A model generated the notes under the pieces. The model was given only the letters and a program-made list of their open reading frames with translations. It was not told where the DNA came from and searched no databases. Position numbers and translations under genes: made by a program. From Gemmatimonadota bacterium (GTDB taxonomy: Bacteria; Gemmatimonadota; Gemmatimonadetes; Gemmatimonadales; GWC2-71-9): a DNA stretch of 54,728 nt. Location of the stretch: positions 1 through 54,728 of the forward strand of contig JAKLGU010000013.1 in NCBI GenBank assembly GCA_022710485.1. Reading direction: 5' to 3'. Shown here in pieces: positions 33,834 to 42,363 of this stretch (positions are counted from its first letter, which is position 1; every line of letters starts with the position of its first letter).

Positions 33834-35185
33834 CAGGAGGCCTTGATCCGGTAGGTCAGGGTGGCGTCGCCCTTGGCCGGCACCACGACCCGGAACCGTA
33901 CCCGCGTGCTCGACACTCGGTCGCCGGGGATGGAGCTCTGGAGGACGGACCAGTCGCCGCCGCGCTCCTCGTACACATCCACCGTGGCGGCGGAATCGGT
34001 CGCGTTCGCCAGCGACACGCTGTAGTCCGCCGTGGCCGTGTAGCGGCCGTTCTTGTCGCGCGCGCTGGTGTATGTCGTCTGCGTCCGCTTGGCCGTGATG
34101 TCGAACGCCGTGCCGGCGTCGAGCTCCATCGGCTGCCCGGCGGCGGTGTGCCCTACCCCCGATGCTCCGATGAGCTGCAGGCGCCCGGCGTCGTCCGCCT
34201 GGTAGATGCTCGCGCCGCCGCCCGGGAGCGGCGTGTCACCGAACGGCGTCTTCAGCGCGCGGGTCACGATGTACGTCACCGCGACCGGCACCTCCTGCTC
34301 ATCCCCGTATTGCGGCAGGCCGCCGTAGTAGGGGAGCCCCGACCGGACCACGAGACGCTTCACCACCGGCGCGGATACCGGCTCGAAGAGCGCGATGATC
34401 GAGGTCTGGCCCGGGCGGAGCGTCACCTTGCCCGGCACCGTGTACAGGTGCGACTCGCCGATGCGCTGTTCCGAGGCCGGCGCGGCCATTTCCATCGCGA
34501 TGCCCGCCATCGCCTGGTTGCGCTTCATCATCTGGTCGCCCTGCCCGCCGCCCACCTCTCCCGCGAGCAGCTGCAGGTCCGCATCGGCCACGCTCAGCGT
34601 GCCTGACTGCACCACCGCGCTACCGGTCACCCGGGCGTCCTTGCCGCCGAGGATCACCTGGTAGCTCGCCTGCCACGCCGCGCCGCTCGTGAAGTACCCG
34701 ACGCCGAGCGAAGGGAGCGCCTTGGCGCTCTTGAGGGAGAGCCGGACAGTCGGGTCCACGATCACCAGGTCCGCCGGAAAGCGCGGTGCGCCCGGCGCCT
34801 GGAAGCCGATGGAGCCGTCGGCGTAGCGATAGCGTTCCGGGTCCACGGCCAGCAGCGTGGCGCGCGTCGTGTCGCTCGCGGCAGGGCCGCGCAGGAAGAG
34901 AAGGTCCCGCCCGACGGCGCGGCGGAGTGTGCTTTGCTGGTCGGTGCCGCCGTCGTAGGTGGCGGCCAGAAAGCTCACCGCCGGATCGAGCGGGAAGAGC
35001 GAGGCAGGATCGAGGAGGCCGAGGCTCAGCCGCTGGTCGCTGGCGCCCTTGGGCACCGCCACCGGGAGCGTGCGGCGGACCAGGACGCGGCCCGAGTTGT
35101 AGATCGTGAGGCCGGTCTGCGCTGAGAGCGGCGCCGCGGCCAGCAGCAGCAGGGCCGCCACCGGAATGCGTCGAAATGTGTTCAT
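33830..35185 (-). CDS. Secreted DUF4139 protein
   Basis: This 451-residue protein has a signal peptide (1-22, IPVAALLLLAAAPLSAQ). The mature chain starts LTIYNSGRVLVRRTLPVAVPKG, the DUF4140/DUF4139 entry motif, and ends with the DUF4139 strand-rich region (DYSVSLANATDSAATVDVYEER, VRFRVVVPAKGDATLTYRI). A Met-rich stretch (MMKRNQAMAGIAMEMAAP) sits mid-protein. DUF4139 proteins are exported and of unknown function, widespread in Gram-negative bacteria. The ATG at 35185 is four bases inside the upstream zinc-ribbon gene. Confidence 0.88.
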   Translation of the reverse strand: MNTFRRIPVAALLLLAAAPLSAQTGLTIYNSGRVLVRRTLPVAVPKGASDQRLSLGLLDPASLFPLDPAVSFLAATYDGGTDQQSTLRRAVGRDLLFLRGPAASDTTRATLLAVDPERYRYADGSIGFQAPGAPRFPADLVIVDPTVRLSLKSAKALPSLGVGYFTSGAAWQASYQVILGGKDARVTGSAVVQSGTLSVADADLQLLAGEVGGGQGDQMMKRNQAMAGIAMEMAAPASEQRIGESHLYTVPGKVTLRPGQTSIIALFEPVSAPVVKRLVVRSGLPYYGGLPQYGDEQEVPVAVTYIVTRALKTPFGDTPLPGGGASIYQADDAGRLQLIGASGVGHTAAGQPMELDAGTAFDITAKRTQTTYTSARDKNGRYTATADYSVSLANATDSAATVDVYEERGGDWSVLQSSIPGDRVSSTRVRFRVVVPAKGDATLTYRIKASW

Positions 35186-35478
35186 CGGGGGAGATACTCC
35201 ATGGCGATGCGGCTCACGATGCGCCGCATGAGGACATACGTGGCGAGTACCGCGATGGCGCCGTAGATCCGGCCCAGCGCCGGTTCGGCCGGGACCCGGA
35301 ACCAGACATAGAGCGCCATGAGGAAGGTGGCGCCCAGCGCCACGCGCCCCGCGAGCCGGCTGGCCCGCGCTCCGCGCTTGGCGTGGCACTCGGGGCAGTC
35401 GGTGCCCCACTGGAGGCCGAAGATCCGCTTGCCGCAGGTGAGGCAGGGAACGTCAGGCGATCCGCCGGACAACTGCAT
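35182..35478 (-). CDS. Small zinc-ribbon membrane protein
   Basis: This 98-residue protein has an N-terminal zinc ribbon (CLTC at residues 12-15, CPEC about 12 residues later). Two membrane helices follow (VALGATFLMALYVWF and IYGAIAVLATYVLM) and a short basic tail. It looks like a small membrane-anchored metal-binding protein; no family name is recognised. It overlaps the dehydrogenase gene upstream by 26 bases and the DUF4139 gene downstream by four, so it is an integral part of the operon. Confidence 0.8.
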   Translation of the reverse strand: MQLSGGSPDVPCLTCGKRIFGLQWGTDCPECHAKRGARASRLAGRVALGATFLMALYVWFRVPAEPALGRIYGAIAVLATYVLMRRIVSRIAMEYLPR

Positions 35479-36469
35479 CGCCGAACTCCGTCGTCGTGGC
35501 GGTCCCGCCGAGGTCGCGGGTCCGCACCTGGTCCTGCTCGATGACCCGCGCCACCGCGGCGCGGACCCTGTCGCCTGCCCCGACTTCGCCGACATGGTCG
35601 AGCATCATGGCGCCGGCCAGGATGAGGGCGGCGGGGTTCGCCACGCCCTTCCCGGCGATGTCGGGGGCGCTGCCGTGCACCGCCTCGAAGACTGCGGCGT
35701 GCGTCCCGATGTTGCCGCCCGGCGCCAGGCCGAGCCCGCCGATGAGCCCGGCGGCCAAGTCGCTGAGGATGTCGCCGAACATGTTGGTCGTGACCATCAC
35801 GTCCATCTGCTCGGGCCGGAGCACCATCTGCATCGCGGCGTTGTCGATGATCAGGTCATTGAAGGCCACCCGGCCCTCGTACTCCGCCCCCACCGCGCGC
35901 CCCACCTCGAGGAAGAGCCCGCTGACCATCTTGAGGATGTTGGCCTTGTGGACCACCGTGACCTTCTTGCGGCCGTTGCGCACCGCGTACTCGAAGGCGT
36001 AGCGGATGATCCGCTCGCAGCCGACGCGGGTCACGATGGCCATCGACTCCGCTACCGCCCGCGGGTCGTCGCCCACGCGCACGAAGTGCTCCACCCCCAC
36101 GTAGAGCCCCTCGACGTTTTCCCGGACCAGCACCAGGTCTACGTTTGGAAACTTCCCGACGCCGGCGATGCTGCGGGTGGGCCGCACGTTGGCGTAGAGC
36201 TCGAATTCCTTCCGGAGCGCCACGTTGACGGACCGAAACCCGGTGCCGACCGGCGTGGTGAGCGGGCCCTTGAGGGCCAGCCGGGTGCGGCGGATGCTGT
36301 CCACCGTGGCGTCGGGGAGCGGATCGCCGGAGCGGTCCACCGCCGCCATCCCCGCGATTTGCTCGTCCCAGTCGAACTTGACGCCGGTGGCCTGCAGCAC
36401 CTTCCGGGTGGCGGCGGTGATCTCGGGGCCGATGCCGTCGCCCGGGATCAGCGTGACGACATGGCTCAT
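35453..36469 (-). CDS. NAD-dependent isocitrate/isopropylmalate dehydrogenase family enzyme
   Basis: This 338-residue beta-decarboxylating dehydrogenase has TLIPGDGIGPEIT at the start. The substrate loop is GPLTTPVGTGFRSVNVALRKEFELYANVRP, where Ser-Val-Asn with Arg pairs fits isocitrate rather than isopropylmalate. VRENVEGLYVGVEH, VTVVHKANILK, the metal-binding DNAAMQMVLRPEQMDVMVTTNMFGDILSDLAAGLIGGLG and HGSAPDIAGKGVANP are also intact. It most likely makes 2-oxoglutarate in the TCA cycle, as IDH3-type enzymes do. Homoisocitrate or related acids are alternatives. ATG overlaps the lipoprotein stop. Confidence 0.9.
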   Translation of the reverse strand: MSHVVTLIPGDGIGPEITAATRKVLQATGVKFDWDEQIAGMAAVDRSGDPLPDATVDSIRRTRLALKGPLTTPVGTGFRSVNVALRKEFELYANVRPTRSIAGVGKFPNVDLVLVRENVEGLYVGVEHFVRVGDDPRAVAESMAIVTRVGCERIIRYAFEYAVRNGRKKVTVVHKANILKMVSGLFLEVGRAVGAEYEGRVAFNDLIIDNAAMQMVLRPEQMDVMVTTNMFGDILSDLAAGLIGGLGLAPGGNIGTHAAVFEAVHGSAPDIAGKGVANPAALILAGAMMLDHVGEVGAGDRVRAAVARVIEQDQVRTRDLGGTATTTEFGDAVVRRIA

Positions 36470-37152
36470 GGTTCGGCGGTGACCGAGGGGAAGAGGATCG
36501 TGAGCACCGAATCCATGGCCGCCGCAGGCGTGGCCCCGGAGGCGATGATGTAGCTGCGGAAGACGACGTCGCCCGCCCGGGTGTCCACGCCCACGAAGTT
36601 CGCCCGCGCCTCGACGGCGCCGGTGCTGTCGTGCTGGAAGGAGAACGACGCGGGCACGAAGACGAACCGCCCGCCCGCGATGGCCATCAGGGTGCGGAGG
36701 TTCGAGATCATCGGATCGGGCACCTTGACGATCTGCGGGTCGCGGAGCGCGGCCTGCCCCATGTAATCGGGGTCAGCCGCGATCCCGGGCGCGCTGCGCG
36801 CGAGGCTCCGCATCTGCTCGGGGAGCTTCCACTTGACCTCGGGGGCCCGGAGCTGCATTCCGTCGCCCAGCATCATGTCCACCCACTTCGTGCTGCTGGC
36901 CCGGTCGGTGAACGGCGCCTTGCCGGCGAGCGAGTCTCGCGCCACCACCAGTGTGGACGGCAGCACGCCGACCACCTGCCCGGCGATCCCCAGGATGTTC
37001 ATCGGGGCCGCGGGCGGCATCTTCTGGTTGGGATTGGGCTTCGGTGCCGGCGTCGTCTGCGCCTCGACCGGATCGGGGCCGACCGGCGCCTGGCTGCCGC
37101 CGGCACAGGCGGCGAGGCCGACGAGGAGGAAGAGGCGGGATATATGATTCAC
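36466..37152 (-). CDS. Predicted lipoprotein
   Basis: This 228-residue protein starts at a GTG with GGAG five bases upstream. The first 14 residues are a short signal peptide ending in a lipobox (LVGLAAC), so the mature protein would be lipid-anchored at Cys. A Pro/Asn-rich linker (PAPKPNPNQKMPPAAP) follows. The domain GQVVGVLPSTLVVARDSL ... GGRFVFVPASFSFQHD ... YIIASGATPAAAMDSVLTILFP is not recognised. It heads the six-gene unit that continues to the SprT-like gene. Confidence 0.75.
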   Translation of the reverse strand: MNHISRLFLLVGLAACAGGSQAPVGPDPVEAQTTPAPKPNPNQKMPPAAPMNILGIAGQVVGVLPSTLVVARDSLAGKAPFTDRASSTKWVDMMLGDGMQLRAPEVKWKLPEQMRSLARSAPGIAADPDYMGQAALRDPQIVKVPDPMISNLRTLMAIAGGRFVFVPASFSFQHDSTGAVEARANFVGVDTRAGDVVFRSYIIASGATPAAAMDSVLTILFPSVTAEP

Positions 37153-37275
37153 GAGGACTCCCTTGTCAGGTAAGTCGCTATTGGACAACGTGATGTACCC
37201 CCCCAAGGCCGAACTCCGCCAAGGGGCGTAAGCCGTGGAAATCTAATGGGATGGGGGGGTAGGGGCGAGGGAGCG

Positions 37276-38142
37276 CTATTCGAGCGAAAGGCCGCCGTCC
37301 ACGACCAGCACCTGCCCGGTCACGTGGCGGGCGTCGTCGGAACAGAGGAAGGCGATCACCTTGGCCACGTCCGCCGGCTCGGCCACCCGCCCCAGGACGC
37401 TGTGCTTCTTGGCCCGCTCGACCACGTCGTCCGGCAACATGCCCATCCGCTCGGTCCGGATGAAGCCGGGGGCGACGGCGTTCACGTTCACGTTCGAGGG
37501 GCCGAGCTCCACTGCCGCCGCGCGAGTGAGCCCGATGACGCCGGCCTTGCTCGCGGCGTAGTTGGCCACGCCGAACCCCGGCCGCTCGGCCTGGTGGGCG
37601 CTGACGTTCACGATCTTGCCGTACTGCTGCTCCCGGAACCCCTGCGACACCGCGCGGATGCACTGGAAGGTCCCGGTGACGTTGGTCTCGAGCACTTCCT
37701 TCCAGGCACGGTCGGTCATCCGCCAGAGCGCGCCGTCCATCGCGATACCAGCGTTGTTGACCAGGATGTGGAGGCCGCCCAGCTCGGTCCGCACCTCCTC
37801 CATGAACCGGTCCACCGCCGCCGCGTCCCGCACGTCGCACTTGGCGGCGTAGACCTGCACGCCCATGGCGCGGAGCGCCGTCTCGGTAAGCAGCGCCTGC
37901 TCGGTGACGTCCCGTCCCGGCAGGTCCACGAAGCAGAACGCCACGTGGCACCCCTGCCGCCCGAACTCGAGTGCGATCGCCCGGCCGAGGCCGGTGGCGC
38001 CGCCGGTGACCACGGCCACCTTGCCGCGGAACCCGGTGTCGATGGCCTGCGGGCTCGGGCGCTCCAGCGTGGCGCCACTGCTTCGGCGTCCTGCGGCGGC
38101 CTGCCAGTGGCCGCCCTTGTACTCGGAGGGGGGAGTGGGCAT
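37276..38142 (-). CDS. SDR reductase (FabG/PhaB-like)
   Basis: This 288-residue protein has an N-terminal extension of about 38 residues and then a classical SDR: VAVVTGGATGLGRAIALEFG, NNAG, NVTGTFQCIRAV, catalytic Ser in IVNVSAHQAERPG, YAASKAGVIGLTRAAAVELG and a C-terminal GQVLVVDGGLSLE. This is the 3-oxoacyl-ACP or acetoacetyl-CoA reductase group. The extension (EYKGGHWQAAAGRRSSGATLER) is not typical. The ATG is followed upstream by an 8-bp tandem repeat region shared with the divergent cstA gene. Confidence 0.87.
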   Translation of the reverse strand: MPTPPSEYKGGHWQAAAGRRSSGATLERPSPQAIDTGFRGKVAVVTGGATGLGRAIALEFGRQGCHVAFCFVDLPGRDVTEQALLTETALRAMGVQVYAAKCDVRDAAAVDRFMEEVRTELGGLHILVNNAGIAMDGALWRMTDRAWKEVLETNVTGTFQCIRAVSQGFREQQYGKIVNVSAHQAERPGFGVANYAASKAGVIGLTRAAAVELGPSNVNVNAVAPGFIRTERMGMLPDDVVERAKKHSVLGRVAEPADVAKVIAFLCSDDARHVTGQVLVVDGGLSLE

Positions 38143-38200
38143 AGGAGGTCGAAGGTACGGCGCGGAAGGGGGGAGGGCAAGAAGGCGGGGCGGGTCGCAG

Positions 38201-38272
38201 GCGGGGAAGCGGGAAAGCGGGGAAGCGGGGAAGCGGGGAAGCGGGGAAGCGGGGAAGCGGGGAAGCGGGGAA
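38201..38272. repeat. 8-bp tandem repeat, nine copies
   Basis: The unit GCGGGGAA is repeated nine times in direct head-to-tail order, with one variant (GCGGGAAA, second copy). It lies between the divergent SDR and cstA starts, 40 bases before the cstA ATG. Copy number is likely to vary by slippage. A shorter run of the same unit occurs at 42204. Confidence 0.92.
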
Positions 38273-38311
38273 GCGAAGGTGCTTCCGGCCATCCGAAGTT
38301 GCAAGCATCTT

Positions 38312-40351
38312 ATGACCATGCAATCACTCGCATGGATTCTTGTGTCGGTCATCGGCGCGGTCGCGTGGGGCGTCCTCGCGCTCCATCGCGGCGAGTCCAT
38401 CAACGCCGCCTGGCTGGTGCTGGCCGCGGTGGGCACCTACCTCGTCGGCTACCGCTTCTACTCACGCTTCCTGGCCGCCAAGGTGCTCGGCATCGACCCG
38501 ACGCGCGCCACCCCCGCCGAGCGGCTGAGCAATGGCCGCGACTTCGTACCGACGACGCGCGGCGTCCTCTTCGGCCACCACTTTGCCGCCATCGCCGGGG
38601 CCGGCCCCCTGGTGGGTCCCGTCCTCGCGGCCCAGTTCGGCTACCTCCCCGGCATGCTGTGGATTGTCTTTGGCGTGGTGCTCGGCGGCGCGGTGCAGGA
38701 CTTCGTGATCCTCTTCGCCTCGATGCGGCGCGACGGCAAGTCGCTGGGCCAGATGGCCAAGGAGGAGGTCGGCCCCGTCACCGGGCTCGCGGCGATGATC
38801 GCCATCCTGGCCATCATGATCATCCTGCTGGCGGTGCTGGCGCTGGTGGTCGTCAACGCCCTGCGTGACAGCCCGTGGGGGATGTTCACCATCGCCTGCA
38901 CCGTGCCGATCGCGCTCCTCATGGGTTTCTGGATGAAGGTGTGGCGGCCCGGCCGGACGATGGAGGCCACCGCGGTGGGCATCGTGTTGCTGATGGCCTC
39001 CCTGGTCGGCGGCCGGTTCGTGGCGGAGCACGCCTCGCTGGGACCGATGTTCACGATGGGCGGCACCACGATCGCCTGGCTCATCATCGCGTATGGCTTC
39101 GTGGCGAGCGTGCTCCCCGTCTGGATGCTGCTCTGCCCCCGCGACTACCTCTCGACCTTCATGAAGGTCGGCACCATCGTCCTGCTGGCCGTGGGGATCC
39201 TCGTCGTCCTACCGCCGATCAAGCTCCCCGCGCTCACCCAGTTCATCGACGGGACGGGGCCGGTCTTCGCCGGCAAGCTCTTCCCCTTCGCGTTCATCAC
39301 CATCGCCTGCGGGGCCATCAGCGGATTCCACGCGCTGGTGGCGAGCGGCACCACGCCCAAGATGCTGCGCCGCGAGGGCGACGCCCCCCTCATCGGCTAC
39401 GGCGGGATGCTGACGGAATCGTTCGTGGCGGTCATGGCACTCTGCGCCGCCGCCGTGCTCGACCCCGGCGTGTACTTCGCCATCAACGCCCCGCTCGCCA
39501 CGCTGGGCGGCTCCCTCGACGCCGCCGCCGAGACGATCCGGGGCTGGGGATTTGCCGTGACCCCCGCGCAGATGGAGGCGCTCGCCGCCTCGGTGGGGGA
39601 ATCGACCCTGCTGGCGCGCACCGGCGGCGCGCCCTCGCTGGCCGTCGGCATGGCGCAGATCTTCGCCGGCGCCTTCGGCGCCCACCTGACCGCGCTCTGG
39701 TACCACTTCGCCATCATGTTCGAGGCGCTGTTCATCCTGACCACGGTGGACACTGGCACCCGCGTCGGCCGCTTCATGTTCCAGGAGCTGGCCGGCCACG
39801 TCTGGGAGCCGATGGGCCGCACCTCGTGGTACCCGAGCACAGTGCTCGCCTCCGGGGCGGTGGTGGCCGGCTGGGGGTGGTTCCTGCTGCAGGGGGTGCA
39901 GGATCCGCTGGGCGGGATCAACACTCTGTGGCCGCTCTTCGGCATCAGCAACCAGCTGCTGGCCGCCGTGGCGCTCGCGGTCGCCACCACCGTGCTGATC
40001 CGCTCCGGCAAGGCGCGCTACGCCTGGGTCACGCTGCTGCCGCTCGCCTGGCTGCTGGTGGTCACCCTCACCGCCGGCTGGCAGAAGATCTTCGCCGCGG
40101 ACCCCCGGCTCGGTTTCCTGTCGCACGCGGCAGCCACCGCCGCGCAGGTGGCGGCGGGCACGCTGGAGGCGTCGCGCGGCGCGCGACTCATCTTCAACGA
40201 CCGACTCAACGTGGCCGTGGCGGCCCTCTTCATGACGGTCGTGGTGCTCGTGGTGATTTCATCGGTGCGGGTCTGGCTGGGGATCCTGCAGGGGCGGACG
40301 CCGGCCACCACGCGTGAGGCACCCTATGTGGCGACGACCTATGCAGCCTGA
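38312..40351 (+). CDS. cstA: CstA-family pyruvate/peptide transporter
   Basis: This 679-residue protein with about 16-18 membrane helices belongs to the carbon starvation protein A family. Landmarks are GYRFYSRFLAAKVLGID, TNGRDFVPTTR-like NGRDFVPTTRGVLFGHHFAAIAGAGPLVGP, WIVFGVVLGGAVQDF, FHALVASGTTPKML and LWPLFGISNQLLAAVAL. E. coli homologues import pyruvate or peptides when carbon is short. Start is the first of two close ATGs (38312 or 38318). The small ybdD-type gene follows directly, the usual pairing. Confidence 0.93.
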   Translation: MTMQSLAWILVSVIGAVAWGVLALHRGESINAAWLVLAAVGTYLVGYRFYSRFLAAKVLGIDPTRATPAERLSNGRDFVPTTRGVLFGHHFAAIAGAGPLVGPVLAAQFGYLPGMLWIVFGVVLGGAVQDFVILFASMRRDGKSLGQMAKEEVGPVTGLAAMIAILAIMIILLAVLALVVVNALRDSPWGMFTIACTVPIALLMGFWMKVWRPGRTMEATAVGIVLLMASLVGGRFVAEHASLGPMFTMGGTTIAWLIIAYGFVASVLPVWMLLCPRDYLSTFMKVGTIVLLAVGILVVLPPIKLPALTQFIDGTGPVFAGKLFPFAFITIACGAISGFHALVASGTTPKMLRREGDAPLIGYGGMLTESFVAVMALCAAAVLDPGVYFAINAPLATLGGSLDAAAETIRGWGFAVTPAQMEALAASVGESTLLARTGGAPSLAVGMAQIFAGAFGAHLTALWYHFAIMFEALFILTTVDTGTRVGRFMFQELAGHVWEPMGRTSWYPSTVLASGAVVAGWGWFLLQGVQDPLGGINTLWPLFGISNQLLAAVALAVATTVLIRSGKARYAWVTLLPLAWLLVVTLTAGWQKIFAADPRLGFLSHAAATAAQVAAGTLEASRGARLIFNDRLNVAVAALFMTVVVLVVISSVRVWLGILQGRTPATTREAPYVATTYAA

Positions 40352-40364
40352 GCGGAGGGCCTGG

Positions 40365-40535
40365 ATGGCCCGATGGCTCGCCGCCGTGCGGCGGGTGGCG
40401 GGCATGCCCGACTACGCGGCGTACCTGGAGCACCGGCGCCATCACCACCCCGGTGAAGCGCTGCCGACCGAGCGCGAGTACTATGCCGAGTACGTCGCTG
40501 CGCGTTACGGCGACTCCCCCACGAGGTGCTGCTGA
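40365..40535 (+). CDS. YbdD/YjiX-family small protein
   Basis: This 56-residue protein has the family pattern MPDYAAYLEHRRHHHPGE, then EREYYAEYVAARYG and the closing RCC. YbdD and YjiX are the small partners of CstA and BtsT transporters and are needed for pyruvate uptake in E. coli. The ATG at 40365 has GGAGGG five bases upstream. Its stop shares a base with the DUF502 start. Its length is slightly below the usual 60-70. Confidence 0.9.
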   Translation: MARWLAAVRRVAGMPDYAAYLEHRRHHHPGEALPTEREYYAEYVAARYGDSPTRCC

Positions 40536-41116
40536 TGAACCGCATGGTCCGCTATTTCGTGAACGGGCTCCTCCTCTCCACGCCGATCGCGCTGACGCTC
40601 TACGTCTGCTGGCGCATCTTCCGCGCGGTGGACAGCTGGCTGGGGCTGCCATGGTACGGGGCCGGCTTCGTCGCCACCCTCGTGCTCATCACGCTGGTGG
40701 GGTGGCTGGCCACCACCTTCCTCTGGAACTCGATCTTCGGCCTCGTCGAGCAGGCGATGGAGCGGGTGCCCCTCGTCCGGTTCCTCTACAACTCCCTGAA
40801 GGAGGTGCTCGGCGCCTTCGTGGGGGAAAAGAAGCGCTTCGACCGGCCGGTGGTGGTGAAGCTGATGTCGGGCGGAAACGCCCGCGCCCTCGGCTTCCTC
40901 ACCCGGGAGTCGCTCGACTCGCTCGGGCTCAAGAACCTGGTGGCGGTGTACCTGCCCCAGTCCTACAACTTTGCCGGGCAGGTCCTGCTCTTCCCGGCGG
41001 ACCAGGTCACCCCGATCAGCGCCGGGAGCAGCGACGTGATGGCCTTCATCGTGTCGGGGGGAGTGGTGGACGGCTCGGACCGGGGGAACGAAGGACCAGC
41101 CACCCCAGCGCGGTGA
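40535..41116 (+). CDS. DUF502 membrane protein
   Basis: This 193-residue protein has two membrane helices near the start (YFVNGLLLSTPIALTLYVCWRIF and GFVATLVLITLVGWLATTFLW). The DUF502 landmarks EQAMERVPLVRFLYNSLKEVLGAF, GFLTRE and VYLPQSYNFAGQVLLFPADQVTPI follow. DUF502 proteins are found in bacteria and plants (LIKE COV in Arabidopsis) and have no known biochemical role. It is translationally coupled to the YbdD-type gene. The 3' end overlaps the convergent MFS gene by 71 bases. Confidence 0.88.
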   Translation: MNRMVRYFVNGLLLSTPIALTLYVCWRIFRAVDSWLGLPWYGAGFVATLVLITLVGWLATTFLWNSIFGLVEQAMERVPLVRFLYNSLKEVLGAFVGEKKRFDRPVVVKLMSGGNARALGFLTRESLDSLGLKNLVAVYLPQSYNFAGQVLLFPADQVTPISAGSSDVMAFIVSGGVVDGSDRGNEGPATPAR

Positions 41117-42263
41117 GCCCCAGGAGGGCCGCGGACCCGCGGAGCGCCACGCCGGCGCCGATGTCCTGGTAGAGCCAGCCGAAGAGGAGTCCGGCGGGAA
41201 GCGCGGCGAACCCCGTCACGGCATGATAGGCCCCGAACCCGCGGCCGGTGCGCACCGGCGCCAGCTGCGCCACGAGCGAGCGCTCCGCCGGCTCCAGAAG
41301 TCCGCTCGCCAGGCCGAGCGTCAGGAATACCCCCACGCCCGCCAACTCGGTCAGCGATCCCCCGAGCAGGTACGACACCCCCGCAAAGAGCAGCGCCCCC
41401 GCCGTGACCGTGCCCCGTGTGCCGAGTGCGTCGCTGAGCCAACCGCCGGGATACGCGGCGGCGCTCCGGACCACGTGCAGTCCGGCCCACACCAGCGGAA
41501 TCGTCGCCACCGGGACGCCCAGCCCCTGGAGCCTGAGGAGCAGCAGCGCCTCCGGCACGCGGAAAAGAGTCAGTGCGGAAAGCATCAGCACCGGTCCCCA
41601 GAAGACCCGCCCCGTCGCGTCCACCGGCTTCGAAGTGGAAGGAGCCAGCGGCAGGACGGCGGGTGCACCGCGAAGCACACGGAAGAGGATGAGCATGACC
41701 ACCACGCCGGGGAGCCAGGTCCAGGCGATGACGTCGCGCACCGAGACGCCGCGGGACAGGAGGATCCAGGCCGCGACCGAGCCGAGGACGGCGCCGAAGT
41801 GGTCGGCTCCGCGGTGGAAGCCGAACGCCCGGCCCATGAGCGGTGGCGGGGTGGACGCCGCGATCATCGCGTCGCGCGCCGGAGTCCGGAGCCCCTTCCC
41901 CACCCGGTCCACGACCCGGAATCCGATGACCGCCCATGCCGACCCCGCCAGCGCGATGAACGGCCGGATGAAGAGCGCGGTGCCGTAGCCCACAAGGATC
42001 AATGGCTTCCGCCACCCCGCCCGGTCGGCCCACCGCCCGCTCAGCCACTTGAGTGCGGCGGAGGTCAGGTCCGAGGCGCCGTCGAGGGCACCCAGCAGCG
42101 TGGGCCCCCCACCCAGCGATGTGATGAAGGCCGGAAGTAGGGGATAGACCATCTCGCTCGCGAAGTCGTTGAAGAGCGAGACGAGGGAGAGGCCTTTGAC
42201 TGTGGCGGGGAGGCGGGGAAGCGGGGAAGCGGGGCCAGAGGCTGTTACATCGCTGTAAGTCAT
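41046..42263 (-). CDS. MFS transporter
   Basis: This 405-residue carrier has about twelve helices. LVSLFNDFASEMVYPLLPAFITSLGGGPTLLGALDGASDLTSAALKWLSGRWADR at the N-terminus and the A-loop GFRVVDRVGKGLRTPARDAMI are typical of the subgroup annotated as multidrug or YfkF/YwoG-like MFS. The residues after the start are low-complexity, encoded by the GCGGGGAA-like repeat (SGPASPLPRLPA). Substrate unknown. Divergent from the metallopeptidase gene. Confidence 0.87.
   Translation of the reverse strand: MTYSDVTASGPASPLPRLPATVKGLSLVSLFNDFASEMVYPLLPAFITSLGGGPTLLGALDGASDLTSAALKWLSGRWADRAGWRKPLILVGYGTALFIRPFIALAGSAWAVIGFRVVDRVGKGLRTPARDAMIAASTPPPLMGRAFGFHRGADHFGAVLGSVAAWILLSRGVSVRDVIAWTWLPGVVVMLILFRVLRGAPAVLPLAPSTSKPVDATGRVFWGPVLMLSALTLFRVPEALLLLRLQGLGVPVATIPLVWAGLHVVRSAAAYPGGWLSDALGTRGTVTAGALLFAGVSYLLGGSLTELAGVGVFLTLGLASGLLEPAERSLVAQLAPVRTGRGFGAYHAVTGFAALPAGLLFGWLYQDIGAGVALRGSAALLGLTALGWLVLRSPGPSRPPLPPTR
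42204..42234. repeat. Short run of the GCGGGGAA repeat inside an MFS gene
   Basis: Three to four imperfect copies of the same 8-bp unit as at 38201 lie within the N-terminal codons of the MFS gene. On the coding strand they read as Ser-Pro-Leu-Pro-Arg-Leu-Pro. Copy changes not divisible by three would shift the frame and switch the gene off. Confidence 0.7.
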
Positions 42264-42326
42264 TGACCTATCGAATCTTATGTTGTCTAGGGATACGGAA
42301 GCGCCCGATCCGACCGGTTACTCGGC

Positions 42327-42354
42327 TTTGCACCCGGGCCGATGCGGCTAGATT
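42327..42354 (+). promoter_or_regulatory. Possible promoter of the metallopeptidase gene
   Basis: TTTGCA (42327-42332) and TAGATT (42349-42354) are separated by 16 bp. The expected transcript start is about three bases before the ATG at 42364, so the mRNA may be almost leaderless. Neither box is close to consensus. Confidence 0.3.
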
Positions 42355-42363
42355 TGCCCCCCC

